The notes under the pieces: model-generated
Seen by the model: only the letters and a program-made list of their open reading frames with translations
Told to the model about the DNA's origin: nothing
Databases searched by the model: none
Assembly: GCA_035502855.1 (NCBI GenBank)
Contig: DATJTX010000021.1
Location: 62,001-126,000 of the forward strand
Source of the DNA: Candidatus Baltobacteraceae bacterium
Lineage (GTDB): Bacteria; Vulcanimicrobiota; Vulcanimicrobiia; Vulcanimicrobiales; Vulcanimicrobiaceae
Direction of reading: 5' to 3'
Length of the DNA: 64,000 bases
Program-made: the position numbers and the translations under genes
Shown here: positions 52,417-61,543 of the stretch, piece by piece
Layout: each line of letters opens with the position of its first letter
Position numbering within the stretch: position 1 is the first letter of the stretch

Positions 52417-53705
52417 TGCGCCGGCCACTCCTTTTCGCAGCGGCGCTGGCCCTGATGCTCGCGCCGCTGGCCGCGTCTGCAGCCGGCGAACCTTCGGCCG
52501 GTCCGCTCCCGCACGGGGGCAACTATCTGATCGATCGCGACGCGACGCTCGCCTCGGCGGCGGTCGACGTGTGGTTTCGGGCGCCCGGGGCCGGGTATGA
52601 CAATGACTCGCCCGGCATCTCGCGCTTGGCCGCGACGGCCGCAGCTGCGACGACGCTCGAGAGCGGGAGATCGCTGGTGAGCTTGGTGCGTTCACTGGGT
52701 GGGCGCCTCACGATCAACGTCTATCCCGATCTGGTCGGCGTGAGCGCGAGCGTACCCGCTTCCGCCGCACGCCGCGTGGTTGCGGCGATGAGCGCGGCGT
52801 ACTTCGCGCCGGCGATCGACGAGGACGCGTTCAAGATCGCCGATACCGACGTCGCCGTGCTGAGCGCGCAGGAGCACTATTCGTCCGACGATCTGTTGCA
52901 CGACGCGCTCTTCGCGCAGCTCTTTGCGGCCGGCCCGGCACATTATCCCCCGATTCCCGCCGACGTGACCGACGTCAAAGACATCACGCTCGCACAGCTC
53001 AATGCCTTCGCGAAACGCGCATTCCGTTCATCGAACGCAACGTTCACGCTCGCGGGTAACGTCGATGCCTCGCTGCTCGGCGCGATCACCGACGGCACAC
53101 CGGGACCGGCCGAATCACCGATCGGCTCGACGGTGGCCGGCACGCCGGCCGATCGTACGATCACCGCCGCGGTTTCCGGCGAGGGCCTGGCGTGGTCCGG
53201 CCCGCCGATTAGCGACGAGCGCGCGGCGACCGCGATGGACTTTATCGCCGACTATCTCTTCCGCGACCAGACCGGCCTCGTGAGCAAAGAGATCGATCCT
53301 ACGAGCGATCAGTACGTAAACGGGCAGTTCATCACGCTGCACGATCCGGGGGTCATGCTCGTTACCATCGGCGGCTCGAAGCCGGATGCGATCGAGGCGC
53401 AAGTGCTCGCGGCGATCGCGAAGCTCGAGCAGCCGCTCGATCCCGCATCGTTCGCCGCGGCGCGTGAGGCGTTCTTATATCATCTTGCCTCCGACACGCA
53501 AACCCCCATCGAACAGGCGGACAACCTGGGGTGGTATTACGCCGAAGGAAACGGCAATTACGCGCCGAGTCAAAATGAAAGCACGTACTGGAAAACAGCG
53601 CGTTCGCTCGATCCGCAATTCGTCGCCTCGGTCGTCAAGAAATATCTCGCTCATCCGGTCGTCGTTCACCTGATCACCGCGACGAGTAAGGAATCGGCCT
53701 CGTGA
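52416..53705 (+). CDS. M16-like periplasmic protein without metal site (first of a pair)
   Basis: 429 residues with a signal peptide ([22 protein letters not shown]). The fold pattern of the M16 (pitrilysin/PqqL) family is seen: SAAVDVWFRAPGAGYDNDSPGISRLAATA, later [34 protein letters not shown]. The HxxEH zinc motif expected near residue 65-70 is absent, so the protein should be inactive as a protease. In M16B pairs one subunit is often non-catalytic, but the partner here lacks the motif too. It overlaps the next gene by four bases. Confidence 0.8.
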   Translation: MRRPLLFAAALALMLAPLAASAAGEPSAGPLPHGGNYLIDRDATLASAAVDVWFRAPGAGYDNDSPGISRLAATAAAATTLESGRSLVSLVRSLGGRLTINVYPDLVGVSASVPASAARRVVAAMSAAYFAPAIDEDAFKIADTDVAVLSAQEHYSSDDLLHDALFAQLFAAGPAHYPPIPADVTDVKDITLAQLNAFAKRAFRSSNATFTLAGNVDASLLGAITDGTPGPAESPIGSTVAGTPADRTITAAVSGEGLAWSGPPISDERAATAMDFIADYLFRDQTGLVSKEIDPTSDQYVNGQFITLHDPGVMLVTIGGSKPDAIEAQVLAAIAKLEQPLDPASFAAAREAFLYHLASDTQTPIEQADNLGWYYAEGNGNYAPSQNESTYWKTARSLDPQFVASVVKKYLAHPVVVHLITATSKESAS

Positions 53706-55000
53706 AATTCATTCTTGCCGCGCTCGCGGCTTTCGTACTGCTTGCCGCCGCACCGTCCGTTACGCCCCCTGCCGGCTCCGTCCCGGTCGTCACGCGCAAC
53801 GGCGGCGTCACGATGATCACCCAACAAGATTCGGCTGCGCCGCTGCTTCACGTCGTGTACGTCGTACGCGCCGGGCTCGACCGCCAGTCGCTCTCACAGA
53901 ACGGCGTAGCTGCGCTGACCGCCCAAACGATCGTGCTGACGCCGGTGAACGGCGTCCCGCTCGAAGATGCGATCGCGGGAGCAGGGGGCTCGATCGCCTT
54001 CACGATCGATCCGACCGACGTGCGCTTCGAGATCGAGTCGCTGCCCGAGGATGCGAACCGCGTGCTGGCCCTTGCGCGCACCGCGCTCGCGGCACCGGCG
54101 TTCGATGCCGCGACCGTGCGCGCGGCGCGCTCGAAATTGATCGCGCGCATCGCCGAGAACCAGCAAATCGCGTTTCAGGTCGGACTCGACATGCTCAGTT
54201 CGACCCTCGCAACGTCCGCCAACGCCGGTCTGCCCGAGCTCGGTCTTCCGGCGGCGCTTGCCCAACTCGGACCCGACGACGTGCGTTCGTTCTACGGAAC
54301 GTATTATCGCCGGGGCGGTTCGTATGTGAGCGCGGCGGGGCGCATCGATGCGCTGGCTGCCGGTACGCTCGAGCAGTTCGGGAATACCCTGGCCGAAGGC
54401 AGCACCTCGCCGGTGAGCGTGAAGCTGCCAAAACTCGAGGGCGCCTCGCGGCAACTGGTCGCCGAACGCGATATCGCGGCGCCGTGGCTGATCGCGCAGT
54501 ATCCCGCGCCGTCGGTTGCCAGCAAAGATTTCGGACCGATGCTCGTGCTCGCGACGTTCATGCAGCGCACGCTCTCCGATATGGCCGATGTCCCGGGCGT
54601 CGTATCGCCGACCTACGCTTCGCGTGCGGTCGGTACGCTCTATCAGTACGAGAATCCCGAGCCGAATCTCGTCCTCTACGTGAACGGCGGGATCGGGAAT
54701 CCGAACCGCTCTTTCTCGACCGCGCTCTCGATCGCGAGCATTCTCGCTTCCACCAAGCTCGAGGGTTCGATCGATCAATTCAAGGCGATGGCCTCGGGTG
54801 ATTTCATCAGCAGCACGAACACGCTGGAGGCGCGCGCTTGGCTCGCGGTCGTGTACGACGAAGCGGGTCAGCAGCCCGACTACCTCTCGCGCACGCTCGA
54901 CGCCATCGCGCAGACCACGCCGGCCGATCTGCAGCGCGTGGCACGTGAATATCTGACCAACCCAACGATCGCGTTGGTCCTCCCGAGAGAGGACTCCTGA
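53702..55000 (+). CDS. M16-like periplasmic protein without metal site (second of a pair)
   Basis: 432 residues. The signal peptide is MKFILAALAAFVLLAAAPS. M16 pattern: TRNGGVTMITQQDSAAPLLHVVYVVRAGLDRQSLSQNGVAALTAQ, GSIAFTIDPTDVRFEIESLPED, ELGLPAALAQLGPDDVRSFYGTYYRRGGSYVSAAGRI. At the place of HxxEH it reads GVAALTA. With the preceding gene it would form a two-part chamber with no zinc centre, perhaps a binding or chaperone device. The FtsH-coupled position hints at membrane protein quality control (inference). Confidence 0.8.
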   Translation: MKFILAALAAFVLLAAAPSVTPPAGSVPVVTRNGGVTMITQQDSAAPLLHVVYVVRAGLDRQSLSQNGVAALTAQTIVLTPVNGVPLEDAIAGAGGSIAFTIDPTDVRFEIESLPEDANRVLALARTALAAPAFDAATVRAARSKLIARIAENQQIAFQVGLDMLSSTLATSANAGLPELGLPAALAQLGPDDVRSFYGTYYRRGGSYVSAAGRIDALAAGTLEQFGNTLAEGSTSPVSVKLPKLEGASRQLVAERDIAAPWLIAQYPAPSVASKDFGPMLVLATFMQRTLSDMADVPGVVSPTYASRAVGTLYQYENPEPNLVLYVNGGIGNPNRSFSTALSIASILASTKLEGSIDQFKAMASGDFISSTNTLEARAWLAVVYDEAGQQPDYLSRTLDAIAQTTPADLQRVAREYLTNPTIALVLPREDS

Positions 55001-55004
55001 GCCT

Positions 55005-56081
55005 ATTCGCGTTGCGCTGGTTCATGATTATTTAAATCAGCGCGGCGGTGCGGAACGCGTTTTCGCGCATATCGCTCGCGCGTGGCCGCAGGCCCCGATT
55101 TATACCGCGCTCTACGACAGGGCAACGGTCGGCGATCTGATCGCACCCGAACGTGTGCACACGTCGTTCCTCGCGCGGATTCCCACCGCCAATCGGAGCT
55201 TTCGCTATTTCGCGCCGCTCTATCCGCGAGCGTTCGAAGCTTTCGACCTAAACGCATACGATCTCATCATCAGCTCGACCAGCGCATGGGCCAAGGGCGT
55301 GCGCTTTCGCGCCGGCGCGCGACATGTCTGTTTCATCCACACCGTCAGCCGGTTTCTGTTCGATTACGAACGGTACGTCGGGGGATTTGGTTTGGCGCGC
55401 TTTGCCCGGCCGATGGTGGATTCGCTGGTCCGTTGGGATCTCGAAGCCGCGACACGGCCGACCCGATACGTAGCCAACAGCCGCACGGTTGCGCTGCGCG
55501 TGCGCGATTTCTATAACCGTGATGCCGACGTACTGCATTCGCCCGCAGACGTCGATCGCTTTACCGTCGGAAGCGGCGCGGGCGATTACTTTTTCATCGC
55601 GTCGCGCTTGTTGCCGTACAAGCGCATCGACCTGGCGATCGACGCGGCTGCGCTTGCCGGCGTGAAGCTTTTCGTCGCCGGCGACGGACCGGCGATGCCG
55701 CAGCTGCGGCAGCGCGCGCGCGGAACGACGACGACGATGCTGGGGTTCCTCGACGACCGGGCGATAAACGATTTGATGGGCGACGCGATCGCCGCGATCG
55801 TACCCGGGGAAGAAGATCTCGGGCTCGTGCCGATCGAAGCCGCCGCGGCCGGCCGTCCGACGATCGCGTTTCGCGCAGGGGGCGCCCGTGAGACGGTGAT
55901 CGAGGGCGAGACCGGTGCGTTCTTCGATCGAGCCAGCGCGCAATCGCTGGCTGCGGTCTTGCGCACCTTCGATCCGCGCCGATACGATCCGGCCCGCCTG
56001 CGCGCGCATGCGGAATCCTTCGCACCGTCGCGCTTCATCGAACGCTTGCGGGCTATCGTCGACCAAACCACGGACGATTAG
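55005..56081 (+). CDS. GT4 family glycosyltransferase, probable AUU start
   Basis: 358 residues. The conserved GT4 N-terminus IRVALVHDYLNQRGGAERVF begins at 55005, but the frame back to its stop at 54954 has no ATG, GTG or TTG. ATT 55005 (or CTG 55017) is the likely start, with AGAGG upstream. A GTG at 55155 would remove the nucleotide-fold start. Later motifs are FIASRLLPYKRIDLAID, VAGDGPAMPQL and PGEEDLGLVPIEAAAAGRP with the catalytic E-x7-E. It probably adds sugars to envelope polysaccharide or lipid. The first base follows the M16 stop by five bases. Confidence 0.8.
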   Translation: MRVALVHDYLNQRGGAERVFAHIARAWPQAPIYTALYDRATVGDLIAPERVHTSFLARIPTANRSFRYFAPLYPRAFEAFDLNAYDLIISSTSAWAKGVRFRAGARHVCFIHTVSRFLFDYERYVGGFGLARFARPMVDSLVRWDLEAATRPTRYVANSRTVALRVRDFYNRDADVLHSPADVDRFTVGSGAGDYFFIASRLLPYKRIDLAIDAAALAGVKLFVAGDGPAMPQLRQRARGTTTTMLGFLDDRAINDLMGDAIAAIVPGEEDLGLVPIEAAAAGRPTIAFRAGGARETVIEGETGAFFDRASAQSLAAVLRTFDPRRYDPARLRAHAESFAPSRFIERLRAIVDQTTDD

Positions 56082-56142
56082 CGGGTTGCCGTTCGTTTCG
56101 TGGTAGAATGGGCCATCTGTTGCTTTCTATCGGAGGGCTCTT

Positions 56143-56565
56143 GTGAAGAGACTCGCTCTTAGCTGCAGCGTTGTTGCCGCAGCGTTTCTCCTCGCGGTCC
56201 AACCCGCGTTTGCGGCCAGAATCTACAACTTTCTTCCGGTCCCGGTGTTCGTTCGCGCACCCGGGCTGAGTATCCAGACCCTCAACCTCGCTCCGGGGGA
56301 GCGAAGCGGCAGCCTGAGCTGGACCAAATCGTACGGTGTCCAAGTTCAATCGACGACCGTAGCCCGCATGCTGTGCAACATCAACTACGGTCTGATGCGA
56401 GCCGATATGCAAGGCGGAAACTACATGACGATCGGACATCAGGGCAATCAGGTGATCTGCACCGTGTGCAATTCGAGTCACAATCAAATACACCGGGGAT
56501 CCGGTACCGCTCCCGCGGACTTGTGGGATGCGAAGAGGTATCCGTCCAGCCGCACCGGGTGCTGA
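56143..56565 (+). CDS. Small secreted Cys-containing protein
   Basis: 140 residues with a clear signal peptide (MKRLALSCSVVAAAFLLAV, cleaved near AFAA). The GTG start has CGGAGG ten bases upstream. The mature part is beta-rich (RIYNFLPVPVFVRAPG), with CNI, ICTVCNSS and a C-terminal Cys, enough for two disulfides. No family is recognised. It lies alone between the GT4 gene and the convergent second glycosyltransferase. Confidence 0.7.
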   Translation: MKRLALSCSVVAAAFLLAVQPAFAARIYNFLPVPVFVRAPGLSIQTLNLAPGERSGSLSWTKSYGVQVQSTTVARMLCNINYGLMRADMQGGNYMTIGHQGNQVICTVCNSSHNQIHRGSGTAPADLWDAKRYPSSRTGC

Positions 56566-56578
56566 TTCTCAAGTCCTC

Positions 56579-57550
56579 TCAGCGCGCCGTCAGCGCGCCC
56601 GTCAACACTCCGAGCGTGAGCCGTGCCGGCGCGTGCCGGTCGATACGGGCGGCGCGCGCGAGCGATCGCGCGCGCAGCGTGTGGCGGAGCCCGCCGTCGC
56701 GCGCGAGCCGCTGCAGCTCGCTCGCCCATGCCTCGACGTCGAACGGCGCCACGAGCATCGCGGCGCCGTCGCACGCCTCGGGGAGGGCGCTCGCGTTACT
56801 GGCGATCACCGGTGCGCCGCAGGCCATCGCCTCGACCGCCATCAAGCCGTAGCCTTCGGCGCTCGAAGGCACCGCAACCGCGAGTGCGCCGCTATACAAG
56901 CAGCGCAGCTCCTCGTCGTTCGGCTGAACCGTCGCAAGCGGCGTGTTTCCCGCGATCACGAGTTCGCATTCGCCCGCGGCAAATGCGCGTTCGAACGCGC
57001 GTACGAGCGTGGCGAGATTCTTGCGCTCTTCGGGGCCGCCGACGACCAGAATGTACGGTGCCCGGCGCGGCGGCTCCACCGGCTTCCAATACGGGTCGGG
57101 CACCGGATGAATCACCTTGAACGAAGCGGAATCGACGCGGAAAACGCGGGCGAGCTCGCGCGCGGACCAATACGAATTGGCCGTTCGCACGTCGGCGCGG
57201 CGCATCGCGCGCCGGATCGGCCGCTGCTCGCGCAGGCGCGCGATCCATTGGGAATGCGGCTGCGTAAAGGCGAAGGCGTCGTGAAAGAGCGCCACGCTGC
57301 GCGCGCCGCGGACCGCAAAGCGCAGCGCGTTCCACGGATACCACGCCGCGTCGTAACGGCCGCGAGCATCGGTCCGCACCGCGTAGGAGAGTTCGCGTTC
57401 GAGAAGAGGCACGTGCTCGGACTTACGCACGATCAGCGTGACTTCGAGATCCGCTTCGTCGTGCCAATCATCGAGCACCCGGCGCACGTAGCGCCCCATC
57501 CCGCGGCGATCGTCGACCAAATTCCAGGCGTCGACCGCGACGCGCATCAT
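56579..57550 (-). CDS. GT4 family glycosyltransferase
   Basis: 323 residues from ATG 57550, which overlaps the CPBP gene stop. The N-terminus MMRVAVDAWNLVDDRRGMGRYVRRVL is of the type seen in mannosyl- or rhamnosyltransferases. The nucleotide-sugar domain has ILVVGGPEERKNLATLVRAFERA, VPSSAEGYGLMAVEAMACGAPVIAS with the E-x7-E signature, and LVAPFDVEAW. Substrates are unknown. It forms an operon with the CPBP and rsmA genes upstream on the same strand. Confidence 0.88.
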   Translation of the reverse strand: MMRVAVDAWNLVDDRRGMGRYVRRVLDDWHDEADLEVTLIVRKSEHVPLLERELSYAVRTDARGRYDAAWYPWNALRFAVRGARSVALFHDAFAFTQPHSQWIARLREQRPIRRAMRRADVRTANSYWSARELARVFRVDSASFKVIHPVPDPYWKPVEPPRRAPYILVVGGPEERKNLATLVRAFERAFAAGECELVIAGNTPLATVQPNDEELRCLYSGALAVAVPSSAEGYGLMAVEAMACGAPVIASNASALPEACDGAAMLVAPFDVEAWASELQRLARDGGLRHTLRARSLARAARIDRHAPARLTLGVLTGALTAR

Positions 57551-58314
57551 TTCACGACTTGCGGTGAAAAAACAAGCAGCGCGATGATCGTGTATGAATT
57601 GAAAAGCCCGTGAGTGATCATCGAGGCGAAGATGTTGTTGGTGCGATAATAGACGAAAGCGAGAACGACACCGCCGAGGGCGAGCGGAAGCGCGGCGATC
57701 GGATCGCCGTGGACGAAGCCGAAACACGCTCCGCTGATCGCGGCTCCCGCCCAAAAGCCGAAGTATCGTCGTGACGCATTGAAGAGAAAGGCGCGAAAGA
57801 TCGTCTCTTCCATGAACGGCGCCAGCACGACGGCGAAGGTGATGAAAGCAAAGAGCAGCCGCGGATCGTGCAGTTGGCGCAGCATCGCGACCGACTGCTG
57901 GTCCGCAGTCGAATGCAGCGCGCTCTGGATCAGCGACGCCGCGCCGTTGGCGACCAGTGCCATCACCAACGAACCAAAGAACGCGACCACGAGATCGCGC
58001 GGCGAAAGCGCGCGAAAACCGAGCTGCCGCAGCGAGAGTCCGGCGACCTTCGGGAGCGTGACGAGGACGATGAGGAAGAGCACGCCTTCGACCGTGAGCG
58101 TGAGCAGGATCGAGCCGATGACGACGAGCGGATTCGCTAGTTCTTGTTTAGGGATCTGGACCGCGCCGGACTGGAGCATCTGCCACAAACCGAAAGCGAG
58201 CAGCGGAAGGATGACGATCACGAGCAGCGCGATCGTCGGTCCGCTTCGGAAGCTATCGCTGGGCCAGGAGGTCGGCCAATCGGCAAAACGCTTGGAGATC
58301 GAGTTGTTCACCAC
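57547..58314 (-). CDS. CPBP family intramembrane metalloprotease
   Basis: About 255 residues, with GTG 58314/58311 chosen as start; an ATG at 58362 is also possible and would lengthen the overlap with rsmA to 110 bp. About seven membrane helices. Active-site motifs are EETIFRAF (Glu-Glu and Arg), FGFVHGD (His) and HGLFNSY (His, Asn). Such proteins cleave membrane substrates or process peptides. The role here is unknown. Confidence 0.87.
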   Translation of the reverse strand: MVNNSISKRFADWPTSWPSDSFRSGPTIALLVIVILPLLAFGLWQMLQSGAVQIPKQELANPLVVIGSILLTLTVEGVLFLIVLVTLPKVAGLSLRQLGFRALSPRDLVVAFFGSLVMALVANGAASLIQSALHSTADQQSVAMLRQLHDPRLLFAFITFAVVLAPFMEETIFRAFLFNASRRYFGFWAGAAISGACFGFVHGDPIAALPLALGGVVLAFVYYRTNNIFASMITHGLFNSYTIIALLVFSPQVVK

Positions 58315-59047
58315 GTGACTCCGCAGGTAAGCCGCTCGCCGCAATCGCTTGCGCGATCGCATTGCGGTCGAGACCGAGTGCGAGGGTCAAGCTGTTGACG
58401 AGCGTCTTGCGGCGGTACGCGAACGCGCCGCGTACGACCTTCCGGAACAGTTCGAGATCGTGCGGCGCAACGAGCGGTTCGTTTCGGCGTGTAAGTGAAA
58501 CGACCGTCGAATCGACCTTGGGCGCCGGATAGAACGCGCGCGGTCCGAGCGTGAACGCACGCTCGACGCGCATCGCCCGCTGCACGGCGAGCGAAAGACT
58601 ACCGTACGCAGGCGTGCTCGGCTTGGCATCGATGCGGTCGGCGACGTCTTTCTGTATCATCGCCACGATGCGCTCGGGACCGCCTTCCATCTCGACGAAT
58701 TGCATGAGCAGCGGCGTTGCGATATTGTACGGAAGGTTGCCCGCCGCTCGCCACGGACCGCTTTGCGCGAAGGAGGCATAATCGTAGGTCATCGCATCAG
58801 TCCGCACGATGTCGGCGGCAGCGAGGTCGCCTCGATCGTTCAAGATCGCGACGAGCGCGGGGTCGATCTCCAGCGCGCAGACGCGCGCACCGGCTTCGAG
58901 TAGGGCGAACGTCAGCGTCCCGGTGCCCGCACCGATTTCAACGACCGGCGTGCCGGGCGCCGCGTCCTCGCAGGCCAGGCGCGCGATGCGTCCCGCCGCT
59001 GCGGCGTCCATGAGGAAATTCTGTCCGAATTTTTTGCGTGGACGCAC
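58253..59047 (-). CDS. rsmA: 16S rRNA dimethyladenosine transferase (KsgA/RsmA)
   Basis: A 264-residue methyltransferase that dimethylates two adjacent adenosines in helix 45 of 16S rRNA. KKFGQNFLMD at the N-terminus, SAM motif VEIGAGTGTLT (about 42-52), CALEIDPAL, NLPYNIATPL as catalytic motif IV and FYPAPKVDSTVV are all present. The start is GTG 59047. It is the first gene of a three-gene minus-strand set. Confidence 0.96.
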   Translation of the reverse strand: MRPRKKFGQNFLMDAAAAGRIARLACEDAAPGTPVVEIGAGTGTLTFALLEAGARVCALEIDPALVAILNDRGDLAAADIVRTDAMTYDYASFAQSGPWRAAGNLPYNIATPLLMQFVEMEGGPERIVAMIQKDVADRIDAKPSTPAYGSLSLAVQRAMRVERAFTLGPRAFYPAPKVDSTVVSLTRRNEPLVAPHDLELFRKVVRGAFAYRRKTLVNSLTLALGLDRNAIAQAIAASGLPAESRGEQLDLQAFCRLADLLAQR

Positions 59048-59076
59048 ACCTCGCCGCGCCAGTAAGGCGCGCGCGT

Positions 59077-60078
59077 TTATTTCAGACGGTATACCGTTAC
59101 CGCCCGCCGGCCGAAGTTCACCGCGGCGCGATCGGATTCGAATCCGAGATCGATCCGATAGCCCACGATCGCTCCACCGGTGTCACCGGCGATCGCGTAT
59201 CCGTATCCGGGAATGTAAAGCCTCGAACCGAGCGGGATCACCCGCGGATCGACTGCGACGACGCCGTGACCCGCTCGCGTACCGGTCGCCGTGATCCCGC
59301 TGCAACCGCCGCCGCAGTACGGCGTATACGCGGTTGCGACCATTTGCATCGACTCGGCTGCACCGACGGCCACGATATGGGGATGCGGTTTGCGTAGAAC
59401 GCGCGACCGGATCACCGTGGCGCGTACGTCGCCGTTCGGATGTTGAATGAATGAAACGACGACTTCACGCACGCCCGGTCTACCCGGGTTGATAACTTTC
59501 GATTTCCCCGGAACGACCGAGAAATCGACTCGCCGAATCGTCGGTACAGGGATCACACGATGCTCGATACGCTGCCACGTCAGATAGTGATCGATTCGCA
59601 CGACGCCGCCCGGCGGTACCGCGGCGCTGAGCGCGGGTTTGACGCTGTCGTATCTCCCGAGACGAACATTTTCCGCGGCGAGCAGCGATGCAACGTTGGG
59701 CGCAGCGGTAACGATGCGTTCGCGACGCTTTCCGTCGACGATCGTTACGGCGACCGCAGGACGATATTCGATCGACATGCGATCCGATAGCGGCGTGTCT
59801 GCCGCGGGCGAGACGTAATCGCGGAGGGCGATCGTGATCCCGTGTTGGCGCAGAAAATCGCCGACCGTCGCGGCCGTGGTCTCCGCCTCGCTCGTCATCT
59901 GCGGGGTGTTGAAGATCACGAGGTGAGATACCGTGCTGCCTGCATATGCCGGCGACGGAGAGGTGAGAAAACCGGCCCACACCAGGCCGGCGGTCAAGAC
60001 GCTTGCGGCAAGCAAATGGCTGCGCCGCAGGGGGCCGCGTCCTATCAACCCGAGGTCCTTTCTGTCCCAGCCCCGCAT
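59077..60078 (-). CDS. Exported DUF348-G5-3D domain cell-wall protein (YabE/RpfB-like)
   Basis: 333 residues. An N-terminal basic segment and hydrophobic helix (HLLAASVLTAGLVWAGFL) form the signal or anchor. Two DUF348-like repeats (about 55-160) follow, then a G5-like stretch with VREVVVSFIQHPNGD, and a C-terminal 3D domain: YTPYCGGGCSGITATGTRAGHGVVAVDP, IPLGSRLYIPGYG, IAGDTGGAIVGYRIDLGF with its three Asp. This domain acts on peptidoglycan as a lytic enzyme (MltA-like). A 190-base structured leader precedes the gene. Confidence 0.88.
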   Translation of the reverse strand: MRGWDRKDLGLIGRGPLRRSHLLAASVLTAGLVWAGFLTSPSPAYAGSTVSHLVIFNTPQMTSEAETTAATVGDFLRQHGITIALRDYVSPAADTPLSDRMSIEYRPAVAVTIVDGKRRERIVTAAPNVASLLAAENVRLGRYDSVKPALSAAVPPGGVVRIDHYLTWQRIEHRVIPVPTIRRVDFSVVPGKSKVINPGRPGVREVVVSFIQHPNGDVRATVIRSRVLRKPHPHIVAVGAAESMQMVATAYTPYCGGGCSGITATGTRAGHGVVAVDPRVIPLGSRLYIPGYGYAIAGDTGGAIVGYRIDLGFESDRAAVNFGRRAVTVYRLK

Positions 60079-60366
60079 CGGCCGCACCGCACACACCGCA
60101 AGTGGCGCACGAATGCCGCAGGCTGAACCAACAGTAGGTTGTAAATCGGCGATAGTAGCCCAGTGCTGATGGGCTTGGTCCCTGGAAGGAAACGCCGTGG
60201 TGGCGGACCCGAAGGGTTCCGCAAAATGGTCGCTTGTTGGGTGCGCGACCGGTAACCCGGGCACTATAGCACGCCCGCTGCTTGCTCGCACTATGCCGAA
60301 AGTCGCAATTCTCGCAGGAGAGACCTTTTTTGGAGCGGCCGCGGCGCGAACGGCGAAGGAAGCCGC
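60079..60366. promoter_or_regulatory. Leader and divergent promoter region of the 3D-domain gene
   Basis: On the minus strand an extended -10 element TGCTATAGT (60271-60263) is followed by about 185 transcribed bases before ATG 60078. The leader contains a strong hairpin, GCGGA-ACCC-TTCG-GGGT-CCGC (60222-60203), and further pairing segments. RNA-controlled wall-lytic genes are common (for example by c-di-AMP switches), but I cannot match this leader to a known class. The plus-strand gene start at 60367 has GGAAG upstream. Confidence 0.4.
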
Positions 60367-61539
60367 GTGAGTCACCTCCGCCTGGGCTTTTTTACCGAGA
60401 TCTATCGGCCCGCAGTCAACGGCGTGGTGGCCTCGGTCGAGACGCTCGCCGAGGGTTTGCGCGAACGCGGCCACGAGGTGTACTGCTTTGCACCAAGTAT
60501 GCCGGGCGGCGCGCGGAGCGACGGCGACGTGTTTCGTCTTCCCTCGCTTCCGCTGCCGACTGCACCCTATCGCCTAACGTTGCCGCTGGTCGGCCGGCGC
60601 AACGTCAACAACGTGATCAAACGTCTGGCCTTGATCCACGTTCACTCGCTTTTCGTAACCGGTTGGGCCGGCTTACGGTATGCGCGGCGTTACGGCATGC
60701 CGATCGTGTACACGTACCACACGCAGCTCGAAGCCTACGCGCATTACATTCCATTCGAGCCGAAGGCGACGCGTTTTGCCGCCTCCCAGCTCACCCGTAC
60801 CTTTTGCAACCTGGTCGATGGGGTGGTCGCCCCGACGCCCGCGATCGCCCGGCATCTGCGGGACCTGGGCGTGGAGGCCCGGATCGACGTGGTACCGAGC
60901 GGCATCGACGTCGATCGCTTTGCGGCGGGACGGCGCGAAGCGCGCCTGCGCCGCGGGCTTGGCGTCCCTTCCGGCGGGCGGCTGCTGGTGTGCGTCACCC
61001 GGCTGGCGCGTGAGAAGAACGTCGAGTTGCTGCTGCGCGCGCTGGCGGAGAGCGGCGACCCCGCGACCGCACTCGCCATTGCCGGCGACGGCCCGCAGCG
61101 GGACGAGCTCGAGCACTTGGCGGTCGACGTTGGCGTTGCCGACCGCGTGGTCTTCCTCGGCGTCGTCGCGGCGGCCGAGTTGCCCGATCTCTATGCGAGC
61201 GCGGACGCGTTCGTTTTTCCGAGTACGACCGAGACGCAGGGCTTGGTCCAGGCCGAAGCGCTAGCCGCCGGGGCGCTGGTGATCGCCGCCGACACCCCGC
61301 CCAACCGCGAGGTTCTCGGGGATGCTGCGCGCATCGTTGCTCCCGACCCGGCCGCGTTTGCGCGCGCCTTTCGCGATATTCCCCGCGTGCCCGACGCCGC
61401 CGTCGCGCGGCGCGCCAAAGCCGCCGCGCAGCGGTTCTCTGCGGCGCGGCAGGTCAGCCGCATGATCGAGCTCTACGAGAGCCTCCTTGCCCGAGATCCG
61501 GGCCGTCTTGACGGCGCGAACACACGTTCGATATCATAG
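60367..61539 (+). CDS. GT4 family glycosyltransferase (diacylglycerol glucosyltransferase-like)
   Basis: A 390-residue GT-B enzyme resembling 1,2-diacylglycerol 3-glucosyltransferases. The N-terminus is LRLGFFTEIYRPAVNGVVASVETLAEGLRERGHEV. Further motifs are YTYHTQLEAYAHY, PSGIDVDRFA, VTRLAREKNVELLLRAL, AGDGPQRDELE and PSTTETQGLVQAEALAAG (E-x7-E). Probably adds a hexose to a membrane lipid or to a phosphatidylinositol-type acceptor. The start is GTG. Confidence 0.88.
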   Translation: MSHLRLGFFTEIYRPAVNGVVASVETLAEGLRERGHEVYCFAPSMPGGARSDGDVFRLPSLPLPTAPYRLTLPLVGRRNVNNVIKRLALIHVHSLFVTGWAGLRYARRYGMPIVYTYHTQLEAYAHYIPFEPKATRFAASQLTRTFCNLVDGVVAPTPAIARHLRDLGVEARIDVVPSGIDVDRFAAGRREARLRRGLGVPSGGRLLVCVTRLAREKNVELLLRALAESGDPATALAIAGDGPQRDELEHLAVDVGVADRVVFLGVVAAAELPDLYASADAFVFPSTTETQGLVQAEALAAGALVIAADTPPNREVLGDAARIVAPDPAAFARAFRDIPRVPDAAVARRAKAAAQRFSAARQVSRMIELYESLLARDPGRLDGANTRSIS

Positions 61540-61543
61540 CACT

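Noticed and set aside
60079-60290. c-di-AMP (ydaO) riboswitch before the 3D-domain gene
   Set aside because: Only fragments such as GCGGAACC and CATCAGC resemble the consensus; order and spacing do not fit, so it is kept as an unassigned leader.
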